A DNA stretch of 6,376 nucleotides from assembly GCA_020425885.1 (NCBI GenBank), contig JAGQRA010000629.1:1-6376 (forward strand). The letters run 5' to 3'. Below the pieces are notes generated by a model, which was given only the letters and a program-made list of their open reading frames with translations, had not been told where the DNA came from and did not search any database. The position numbers and the translations under genes are program-made. Origin of the DNA: Planctomycetota bacterium (GTDB lineage Bacteria; Planctomycetota; UBA1135; UBA2386). Below, one piece after another: positions 1 to 6,249 of this stretch; within the stretch, counting starts at the first letter, position 1, and each line of letters begins with the position of its first letter.

Positions 1-2
1 AC

Positions 3-1853
3 CGCTTCACCGGCGACGAGATGGTGACCATCCATCCGACCGGGACGCAGGTCTGGAGCAACAGCTCGGGTTCGTTCGCGGCCGGGCAGCTGCTCGGCAG
101 CGGCGACACCCGCGACATCGCCGTGGCCGACCTCTCGGGCAACGGCAAGGGGGACATCGTCACCGCCAGCGCCGACGGCCTCCGCGTCTTCAAGCACCTC
201 GGCAACCTCGGCAACAGCTTCGATCCGCCGCTGACACTGACCGCGGTCGCGGCCACGAGCGTGGTGATCGCCGACCTCGACGGCGACGGCGACGGCGACG
301 TCGTCGCGGCCCTCGAGGGCAACGCCGGCATCCGCGTGTTCGGCAATGACAGCGTCGGCAACTTCGCGGAGACGGACACGATCGCGGTGCTCGGCGCCGT
401 CGAGCTCGCGGTCGGCGATGTCGACAGCGACGGCGACCCGGACGTCATCGCCGTGCGCGGCGGTGCCGGCACCGTGTTGTTGCGGAACGACGGCGGCGCG
501 TTCGCCTCCCGCGAGATCGCGGTCGCGGCCGACTCGGTCGAGGTCGCGGACATCGACGGCGACAGCCGGAGTGACCTGATCCTCGGCTCGGCCGGCGTCG
601 TCACGACATGGCTGAGCACCGGCGACGACTTCCGCGACAGCGGCGCCCGCATCGCCGGCGCCGGCACCAGCGACCTGGTCGCCATCGACCTCGATCACGA
701 TGGCGACGCCGATCTGATGCACGGCGCGCCGACCGGCGTCACCTTCCACAGCGGCAGCCTGAGTGGCACCTTCGGCGACACGGTGTATGCCGCGGTCGCG
801 GAGCTCGGGCAGCAGACCTCCAACGCGGTCGCCACGGGCGACCTCGACGGCGACGGTGACCTCGATCAGGTCACCGCCGACCTCGGCGACAACCGGGTCT
901 GGCTCAACGATGGCGACGGCGACTTCACCTTCTCGAACAGCCCGGGCCACATCCTCGGCCAGGGCGACAGCCGCGCGGTCGTGCTCGGTGACCTCGATCA
1001 CGATGGCGATCTCGACGCGGTGATCGGGCAGACCGCGCTCAACGGCGCCGCGAACGAGATCTGGCAGAACGACGGTGCCGGCAACTTCGCGTTGGTCCAG
1101 ACCTTCGCGCCGCTCAGCAAGACCTTGAGCCTGGCGCTGGCGCGTTTCGACGGCGACGGCCTGCCCGACATCGTGGTCGGCAACGACGGCGAGAACGAGG
1201 TCTTCGTCAACGTCAGCGCCAACGGCATCATCGCCTTCACAGCCGCCAACGCGCCGTTCTCGATCGCCAACAACGCCGACCTCGACCGCATGACGATCGA
1301 GCTGCTGGTCTTCGACCTCGACACCGACGGTGACGACGACCTCGTGACCGTCAACCAGGGCACCGCGCTGTCGCCGCACGAGACCCAGGTCTGGCGCAAG
1401 GCGTCGACGCTCTACACGCTGCGAAACGAACTGACGACGATCCAGATGGCCAGCGCCGGCACGCTCGGCGACTACGACGGCGATGGCATCCTCGATCTGG
1501 CGATCGGTCGTCAGAGCCCGGGCGGCAACCACACCGTGCAGCTCTACCGCGGTCTCCGCACCCAGCTGTCGACGCTGCCGATCTCGGTGCCGACCGGAAT
1601 CGAGACCGTGCCGAGCGGGCTGCTCCTCGACGACATCGACGGCGACGGCATCGCCGATCTCGTGATCGCCAACCGCGGCGCCGCCGCCACCGTGATGCAC
1701 GGCGACGGCCTCGGCGGCTTCACCCTGCTCCAGACCCTGCAGAACGATCAGGCCACCGACCTCGCCGCCGCCGACCTCGACGACGATGGCGACCTCGACC
1801 TGATCGTCACCACCGGCGCCGCGGCCGGCAACCGCGTCTACCGCAACCAGTAG
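3..1853 (+). CDS. FG-GAP/VCBS repeat protein, 5' end outside window (partial)
   Basis: This is the C-terminal part of a probable extracellular beta-propeller repeat protein. The reading frame is open to the left edge (RFTGDE precedes the ATG at 21), and the first residues look like the tail of an earlier repeat, so the ATG at 21 is probably internal. Counting that Met as residue 1, twelve acidic D-x-D-x-D-G-type loops occur at about 37, 85, 133, 177, 223, 274, 324, 375, 432, 484, 538 and 585, spaced 44-57 residues. This is the calcium-binding loop of FG-GAP/VCBS (integrin-like) blades. Several blades also carry a VW-x-NDG-x-G-x-F strand, for example near 293 and 347. Loops 1 (DLSGNGKGD), 4 (DIDGDSRSD) and 8 (starting R instead of D) are degenerate. 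The protein ends just after the last repeat with no sorting or anchor sequence, so any export signal must lie in the missing N-terminus. Family knowledge suggests adhesion, scaffold or ligand-binding roles; the ligand is unknown. Codons for DGDGDGD at 279-299 form a short GACGGC tandem. Confidence 0.9.
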   Translation, partial: RFTGDEMVTIHPTGTQVWSNSSGSFAAGQLLGSGDTRDIAVADLSGNGKGDIVTASADGLRVFKHLGNLGNSFDPPLTLTAVAATSVVIADLDGDGDGDVVAALEGNAGIRVFGNDSVGNFAETDTIAVLGAVELAVGDVDSDGDPDVIAVRGGAGTVLLRNDGGAFASREIAVAADSVEVADIDGDSRSDLILGSAGVVTTWLSTGDDFRDSGARIAGAGTSDLVAIDLDHDGDADLMHGAPTGVTFHSGSLSGTFGDTVYAAVAELGQQTSNAVATGDLDGDGDLDQVTADLGDNRVWLNDGDGDFTFSNSPGHILGQGDSRAVVLGDLDHDGDLDAVIGQTALNGAANEIWQNDGAGNFALVQTFAPLSKTLSLALARFDGDGLPDIVVGNDGENEVFVNVSANGIIAFTAANAPFSIANNADLDRMTIELLVFDLDTDGDDDLVTVNQGTALSPHETQVWRKASTLYTLRNELTTIQMASAGTLGDYDGDGILDLAIGRQSPGGNHTVQLYRGLRTQLSTLPISVPTGIETVPSGLLLDDIDGDGIADLVIANRGAAATVMHGDGLGGFTLLQTLQNDQATDLAAADLDDDGDLDLIVTTGAAAGNRVYRNQ

Positions 1854-1862
1854 CGCGACCGG

Positions 1863-1900
1863 CCTGGAATACCGAACCCGCTCCGTTCTTCCAGACTCGC
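1863..1900 (+). repeat. Structured intergenic repeat element, copy A
   Basis: Ten nucleotides after the VCBS stop codon, CTGGAA (1864-1869) pairs with TTCCAG (1889-1894) around a 19-nt loop that begins TACCGAACCCGCT. Inside the loop GAAC (1874-1877) can pair with GTTC (1885-1888), which leaves a TACC bulge on the 5' side and a 7-nt apical loop. The element is repeated on the minus strand at 3398-3361 (copy B): 26 of 31 core positions match, and 32 of 38 match when the flanking C and CTCGC are included. No T-run follows, so it does not look like a classical intrinsic terminator. Its function is unknown. A 3'-end RNA structure, an atypical terminator or an extragenic repeat family are the options I would consider. 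Confidence 0.6.
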
Positions 1901-1917
1901 GACGTTGCAGCGCGATC

Positions 1918-1939
1918 CGGGCCCGGTAAACCGGGCCCG
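1918..1939 (+). promoter_or_regulatory. GC-only hairpin abutting the fucosidase start codon
   Basis: CGGGCCCGG (1918-1926) and CCGGGCCCG (1931-1939) form a perfect 9-bp stem closed by a TAAA tetraloop. The last paired base is the nucleotide just before the ATG at 1940. No Shine-Dalgarno sequence is visible between the hairpin and the ATG, and any weak one would be inside the stem. There is no downstream T-run on either strand, which argues against an intrinsic terminator. It could limit translation of the fucosidase or act as a transcriptional pause. At DNA level the two CGGGCCCG octamers (1918-1925 and 1932-1939) are each palindromic and 14 bp apart, so a protein binding site is the alternative. 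Confidence 0.5.
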
Positions 1940-3355
1940 ATGTCCGTACCCCGCGCACTCTGGGTCGGCCTGCTGTTGGCCGCCTGCAGCGTTCCATCCC
2001 TGCCACCGCCATCACCACCGTCGCCGCCGATGCCGCTGCCGACTGCCTCCCAGCTCGGCTGGCAACGGGCCGAGTTCGGCGTGCTGGTCTCCTACGAGCT
2101 GCATACCTTCGGCGACGGGCGCTACAACCAGCGCCTGGCCCGTGTCTCGCCGATCGACGACGTCGATCGGTTCGCGCCCGAGCAACTCGACACCGATCAG
2201 TGGATCCGCGCCGCCGCTGCCGCCGGGGCCCGCTTCGCGATCCTGACCGCGTCGCACGAGTCCGGCTTCCGGTTGTGGCAGTCCGATGCCAACCCGTACT
2301 GCCTGAAAGCCGTGCAGTGGGGGGGCGGCAGGCGCGACCTGCTCGCCGAGTTCCACGCCTCGTGCCTGAAGTACGGCGTCGCACCCGGGGTCTATCTCGG
2401 CACGCGCTGGAACGCGCAGCTCGGCGTGTTCGACTTCAAGGTGACCGAGCGCAGCCCGATCACGCAGGCGCAATACAACGACCTGATCGAGCGCGAGGTC
2501 GAGGAGGTCTGCACGCGCTACGGCGACTGGTTCGAGTTCTGGTTCGACGGCGGCGCGCACGGACCGCAGCACGGCGGCCCGGACCTACTGTCGATCGTCA
2601 GCCGGCACCAGCCGGGCGCGGTCTTCTATCACAACCTCGAACGCGCCGATGCGCGGTGGGGCGGGTCGGAGTCGGGCACGGTGCCGTATCCGTGTTGGGC
2701 GACGTTCCCGTATCCGGTCACCGGCGCCGGCGAGAGCGCGCGCGCGGACATCGCCAGGAACGGCTTCGCGCTGCTCAAGCGCGGCGATCCGGACGGTGCG
2801 TACTGGCTGCCGGCGATGTCGGACGCGCCGTTGCGCGGTCACGGCGGTCACGAGTGGTTCTGGGAGCCGGGCGACGAACGTCTGCTGCAGCCGCTCGACA
2901 AGCTGATCGACATGTACTGCCGCTCGGTCGGGCACAACTCGACGCTGATCCTCGGCATCACGCCCGATACCCGCGGGCTGCTGCCCGAGGCCGATGTCGA
3001 GCGATTGCGTGAGTTCGGCGCCGCGATCGACGCGATGTTCGGCACGCCGTTGGCCGCGACCGAGCCGTGCCGGGAAGGGGATTCGGTCGAGCTGCCGTTC
3101 GCGATCGAGGCCGAGTTCGACATCGTCGTGATCGAGGAGGACATCGAGCGCGGCGAACGGGTGCGACGTTACGAGCTGCAGCTCTGCGACCCGACCGGCT
3201 GGCGGACCATCGCCGCGGGCTCGTGCATCGGCCACAAGCGGATCCACCGGTTCGAGCAACCGCAGCGCGGCAGCGCGCTGCGCCTGCAGGTGCAGGAATC
3301 GCGAGCAACGCCGCGGATCCGGCGGCTGGCGGTGCACGCCACGAAGGCGGGGTGA
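1940..3355 (+). CDS. Alpha-L-fucosidase, GH29 family, predicted lipoprotein
   Basis: A 471-residue retaining glycosidase predicted to hydrolyse alpha-L-fucosyl ends of glycans. The N-terminus MSVPRALWVGLLLAACS carries a lipobox (LAAC, lipidated Cys16) followed by a proline-rich linker (about 18-34). The enzyme is therefore probably tethered to a membrane, likely the outer one because Ser follows the Cys. This signal supports the start at 1940 although no Shine-Dalgarno is seen. The TIM-barrel spans about 40-370. WFDGG places the nucleophile at Asp203. RWGGSESG places a likely acid/base at Glu244, in the RW-x-G-x-E context I associate with GH29 subfamily B (1,3/1,4-linked fucose); the subfamily is inference. 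VGHNSTLILGITPDTRGLLP (330-349) is a typical GH29 barrel end. Residues about 372-471 form the usual C-terminal beta-sandwich. The motif that is often KHHDGF reads SHESGF (105-110), so one common fucose-contacting His is a Glu. Length is normal for the family. Its stop faces that of the methyltransferase, 46 nt away. Confidence 0.9.
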   Translation: MSVPRALWVGLLLAACSVPSLPPPSPPSPPMPLPTASQLGWQRAEFGVLVSYELHTFGDGRYNQRLARVSPIDDVDRFAPEQLDTDQWIRAAAAAGARFAILTASHESGFRLWQSDANPYCLKAVQWGGGRRDLLAEFHASCLKYGVAPGVYLGTRWNAQLGVFDFKVTERSPITQAQYNDLIEREVEEVCTRYGDWFEFWFDGGAHGPQHGGPDLLSIVSRHQPGAVFYHNLERADARWGGSESGTVPYPCWATFPYPVTGAGESARADIARNGFALLKRGDPDGAYWLPAMSDAPLRGHGGHEWFWEPGDERLLQPLDKLIDMYCRSVGHNSTLILGITPDTRGLLPEADVERLREFGAAIDAMFGTPLAATEPCREGDSVELPFAIEAEFDIVVIEEDIERGERVRRYELQLCDPTGWRTIAAGSCIGHKRIHRFEQPQRGSALRLQVQESRATPRIRRLAVHATKAG

Positions 3356-3360
3356 AGGCG

Positions 3361-3398
3361 GCGAGGCTGGAGAAAGGAAGCGGGTTCGGTACTCCAGG
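3361..3398 (-). repeat. Structured intergenic repeat element, copy B (inverted)
   Basis: Read on the minus strand, this starts three nucleotides after the methyltransferase stop codon (the stem itself starts four after). CTGGAG (3397-3392) pairs with CTCCAG (3372-3367) around a 19-nt loop beginning TACCGAACCCGCT, identical to copy A over those 13 positions. Relative to copy A the sixth stem pair is G-C instead of A-T, with both sides changed, so pairing is preserved. The inner helix is weaker (one G-U pair and one C-C mismatch). The flanks keep the preceding C and the following CTCGC. It fills nearly the whole 46-nt convergent spacer, so it could act at the 3' ends of both the fucosidase and methyltransferase transcripts. 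No T-run is present on either side. Confidence 0.6.
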
Positions 3399-3401
3399 CG
3401 A

Positions 3402-4244
3402 TCAGGCCGGCTTGTGGCCGACGACGATGCTGATCCAGGCCTCGTCCATGTCGCCGCGTTCCTTGCGGCGGAAGACGCCGTTGCCGCCGCCGCTGACCTG
3501 GTCGGTGCCTTCCCACAGCACGTGGGTGTCCTCGAAGCCGGCTTCCTCGAACAGCTCGCGGATCTCGGCCAGCGTCCACAGCCGCCAGTCGTAGACGAAA
3601 GCGTTCTTCATCCGGCTGCCATCGGGGAACTCGAAGTGGATGGCGCAGGTGATCTCGTGGCTGATCGGATCGTAGACGCGCTGCTCCCACTCGTAGACGA
3701 AGCCCTTGTGCCGGGTGCGGTCGGTCTTCTGCTGCATCACGTCGGGGCCGCCCCAGGCATCGAGGAACAGGATCCCGCCGGGCAGCAGCGATCGGAAGCA
3801 GTTCTTGATGTAGGCGCCGAGGTCCCGGCGCGTCTTGAAGACCGAGTAGCTGAAGTTGAGCGCCAGAATGGCGTCGGCCTTCGGCGACTGCACCTCGAGG
3901 ACGTTCCGGTTGAGCAACGTGAGGCGCTGCTTCTGCTCGTCGTCGAGCAGGCGGTTGACATTGTGCTCGATGCCCCAGTCGAGGGTCGGCTGGTGCAGGT
4001 CGACGCCGATGGCGCGGTTGTCGCGGTGCAGGAGTACGTGGTGGCACGACAACACCGCCGTGCCGCAGAAGTCCTCGCGCGAGACCCGAAGGTCGCGGCC
4101 GGTGTAGCTCTTGAAGCGACGCGAGTAGAACTGCGCGTCCATCTCGGGGGCCTGCACCGATCGCTGGTAGAGGATGTGGCGGTCCGCGGTGCGGGCCGTG
4201 AGCTTCGGGGGAGACGTCTTTCGAGCGGTTCCGCGTGCGACCAT
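3402..4244 (-). CDS. Class I SAM-dependent methyltransferase, substrate unknown
   Basis: A 280-residue protein, predicted cytosolic, with no signal peptide or membrane segment. It has the Rossmann-type order of a class I methyltransferase: a motif I region with EDFCGTA (57-63) where many families have D-x-G-x-G-x-G; an acidic strand-2 end at Asp82 (AIGVDLHQPTLDWG) expected to bind the SAM ribose; a motif IV-like strand ADAILALNFSYSV (123-135); and the post-motif strand LLPGGILFLDAWGG (153-166). The C-terminal half (about 180-280) has the beta-strands usual after the core. The pre-core segment LYQRSVQAPEMDAQFY (25-40) resembles the lead-in of this family, which argues against starting at the internal Met35. 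The ATG at 4244 has an AAGGG sequence 4 nt upstream and lies 10 nt after the phosphoesterase stop, indicating translation from a shared message. I recognise the family, annotated only as SAM-dependent methyltransferase, but no substrate can be inferred. Confidence 0.92.
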   Translation of the reverse strand: MVARGTARKTSPPKLTARTADRHILYQRSVQAPEMDAQFYSRRFKSYTGRDLRVSREDFCGTAVLSCHHVLLHRDNRAIGVDLHQPTLDWGIEHNVNRLLDDEQKQRLTLLNRNVLEVQSPKADAILALNFSYSVFKTRRDLGAYIKNCFRSLLPGGILFLDAWGGPDVMQQKTDRTRHKGFVYEWEQRVYDPISHEITCAIHFEFPDGSRMKNAFVYDWRLWTLAEIRELFEEAGFEDTHVLWEGTDQVSGGGNGVFRRKERGDMDEAWISIVVGHKPA

Positions 4245-4248
4245 GGCG

Positions 4249-4253
4249 CCCTT
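4249..4253 (-). promoter_or_regulatory. Ribosome binding site of the methyltransferase
   Basis: Minus-strand sequence TAACAAGGGCGCCATG contains, in order, the phosphoesterase stop codon, a Shine-Dalgarno-like AAGGG, a 4-nt spacer and the methyltransferase ATG. It fixes the methyltransferase start at 4244 and suggests that ribosomes can reinitiate from the upstream gene. Confidence 0.7.
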
Positions 4254-4254
4254 G

Positions 4255-6249
4255 TTAGCGGATCGCGGGCCGCGACTCCACCGTGCAATGGGCCGTGCCG
4301 CGGCGCAGCGGGTGGGCGCCGGCGGCCGATACCTCGGGGGTCCACGGGCCGAAATCGGCATCGAGGTGCAGCAGCAGCACGGTCTCGGCGTCGGGCTCGT
4401 GGCGCGGCGGGGGCGCGAAGGACTCGCCGGTGTAGCGCGCGACCTTGCTGATGCGGGCCTCGTCGATGCGGCCATCGAAGAACGAGGTCGGAGCGCCGCT
4501 GCCGGTGGGGTCGGCGCCGACGAACAGCGGCAGTTCGTTGGTGCGGCGCCGGCCGGCAGCGGGCTGCGCGGCGACGAGCTTGCCGTCGAGGTAGCAGCGG
4601 ACCTCGGCGCCGTCGAAGACGCCGGCGAGGTGATGCCAACGGCCGCGTACGAGGCGGGCGTCCGTGGCCCTGGCCGTGCAGTAGCCCGAACCCAGCAGGA
4701 TCGAGAACTCGGGCACGCCGTCGCTGCCGAACAGGCCGAACTCGCTCTGCTGGGTCTTGGTGAGGACGGCACGACGACCGCCGACATCGTCGCCGCAGAG
4801 CCACAGTTCGACGGTCATCGGGCCGTCGGGCAGGTTGAGCTGATCGTTTCCGACCTCGAGGCAGGCGCCGCGGCCGTCGAGCACGAGCACGCCTTCGTTC
4901 GGTGTCGGCAAGACGGCGAGATCGGCAGGCGGTGGCAGCAGCAGGTCGTGCTCGCGCAGCGGCAGGCCGATGCGGCCGTGGGGCGCGAGGTAGTCACAGC
5001 GGAGCTGCAGGCGCGGCAGCCCGAACGGCTCGTCGACGGCGGCCTCGCGCAGGAACCGGAACGTGGTCTCTGCCGTGCCGCCCGGCGGCACGATGACGTG
5101 CTGATGATCGGGTCGCACCTGCCACGTCGGGTCGAGCAGCGGCACGACCTCGAGTTCGATCGGCCGGGACGCCGGATTGTCGAACGACAACGTCGTGATG
5201 GCCGCGACCGCGCCGTCGACGGCGACCGGGGCGGCGCCCGAGTCGGAAACGCAGCCATGGACCACGGGGCGCAGCGAGCCAGCCAGCAGCTCGACGTCTT
5301 CGCTGATCTGCCCGGTGATCGCCTCGGGATCCATGACCGCGCCGACCGGCAACGCCGCCGTCGTGATGCCCTCGGGGCGGACGGTGACGGCGTGGAACTG
5401 GTGCAGATAGCCGGCCTGCGGCGCGTCCATGGCGAGATGGGCGCCGACCGATGCGACCGTGTAGTAGCGGATGCCGTCGACCACGCCGTCGTAGCGCATG
5501 CGGTGGATGTGGCCGGCGAAGACCGCGGCGACGTTGCCGCTCTCGACGAGCAGCGCATGCACGCGATCCCAGTCGTCGCCGTAGCGGGGCAGCCAGCGCG
5601 GGTGATGCAGGAAGACGAAGACGTGCCGCGCATCCTTTGCCCGCCGCAGCGTCGCCTCGAGCCACCGCATCTGGGCCGGGCTCATGCGTTGGCACGCGGG
5701 CTTGTCGAAGTTCTTCTCGCCGGTCTCCGGATCGCCTTCGTCGCTGTAGAGCACGATGAACCAGCAGCGCTTGTGCTGCAGCGCGTACCACAACGGGCCG
5801 AACTCGGCCTCGTAGTCGCCCTCGTGTTCGCCCTCGGGGCGCTCGCCATTGCCGCGCCAGTAGATGTCGTGGTTGCCGGCGACCGGGAACCACGGCATCC
5901 GCAGCCTGTTCATCGAGGCCTTGAACTCGGCCGCCTGCAAAAGCCACTGCGGGGTGTCGTTGTAGCCGTTGACGAGATCGCCGACGGTGAACACCAGATC
6001 GGGGTCGAGCAGGTTGGCGTCGCGCACCGCCTGGTCGAGGACCTCGATGCCGTCGGGCGGGCCGCCGGTCCGGTCGCCGAACACGACGAAGCCGAAGGCG
6101 TCGTCCTCCTTCGGCAACCGCAGCAGCTGGCTGCCGGTCGGGCGGTCGGTATGCAGGCGCGGCGACTGGGCCCGGACCGGAAGCCCGAAGCCGGCGGCGA
6201 GTCCGAACGCGAGGGCGAGGGTGGCGAGTCGGTCAGCCGGTCGTTGCAT
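4255..6249 (-). CDS. Secreted calcineurin-like metallophosphoesterase with C-terminal LamG domain
   Basis: A 664-residue exported hydrolase predicted to cleave phosphoesters with a two-metal centre. From the chosen Met, residues 1-27 form a Sec signal (hydrophobic about 8-24, VRA|QS cleavage). The ATG at 6306 would add 19 residues ahead of it, a less usual signal peptide. The catalytic domain spans about 50-300 with GDR (58-60, in GDRTGG), GDLVN (90-94), GNHD (125-128), HHP (215-217) and GHIH (246-249), a nearly complete metallophosphoesterase set. The first motif lacks the His of the usual GD-x-H, a variant I recall in other GDRTGG proteins of this superfamily. A linker or beta-rich region covers about 305-450, with a Pro-Gly strand pattern (VIVPPGGTAETTFRF) like a secreted accessory domain. 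Residues about 452-640 are a LamG/concanavalin-like sandwich (MTVELWLCG, GRWHHLAGVFDG, FFDGRIDEARIS), probably for binding glycan or another surface ligand. It is the first gene of a two-gene unit with the methyltransferase. Substrate unknown. No strong Shine-Dalgarno is seen at either start. Confidence 0.9.
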   Translation of the reverse strand: MQRPADRLATLALAFGLAAGFGLPVRAQSPRLHTDRPTGSQLLRLPKEDDAFGFVVFGDRTGGPPDGIEVLDQAVRDANLLDPDLVFTVGDLVNGYNDTPQWLLQAAEFKASMNRLRMPWFPVAGNHDIYWRGNGERPEGEHEGDYEAEFGPLWYALQHKRCWFIVLYSDEGDPETGEKNFDKPACQRMSPAQMRWLEATLRRAKDARHVFVFLHHPRWLPRYGDDWDRVHALLVESGNVAAVFAGHIHRMRYDGVVDGIRYYTVASVGAHLAMDAPQAGYLHQFHAVTVRPEGITTAALPVGAVMDPEAITGQISEDVELLAGSLRPVVHGCVSDSGAAPVAVDGAVAAITTLSFDNPASRPIELEVVPLLDPTWQVRPDHQHVIVPPGGTAETTFRFLREAAVDEPFGLPRLQLRCDYLAPHGRIGLPLREHDLLLPPPADLAVLPTPNEGVLVLDGRGACLEVGNDQLNLPDGPMTVELWLCGDDVGGRRAVLTKTQQSEFGLFGSDGVPEFSILLGSGYCTARATDARLVRGRWHHLAGVFDGAEVRCYLDGKLVAAQPAAGRRRTNELPLFVGADPTGSGAPTSFFDGRIDEARISKVARYTGESFAPPPRHEPDAETVLLLHLDADFGPWTPEVSAAGAHPLRRGTAHCTVESRPAIR

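Noticed and set aside
279..299. GACGGC tandem repeat
   Set aside because: It is explained by Asp-Gly codons of one calcium loop with strong codon bias; three and a half units is too short to be called a separate repeat element.
1918..1939. The GC hairpin as an intrinsic terminator for the VCBS gene
   Set aside because: No T-run follows the stem on the plus strand (GATGTCC follows) and none is present on the minus strand. Its position against the next start codon fits a translational or binding-site role better.
3414..4451. A 345-codon open frame on the plus strand opposite the methyltransferase
   Set aside because: It is a composition-driven shadow of the methyltransferase and the end of the phosphoesterase, with no motif and no ribosome binding site that stands out.
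4245..4787. Extension of the methyltransferase frame upstream of 4244
   Set aside because: The extra residues are a low-complexity read of the phosphoesterase gene in another frame. The AAGGG ribosome binding site and the family's N-terminal segment both support the start at 4244.
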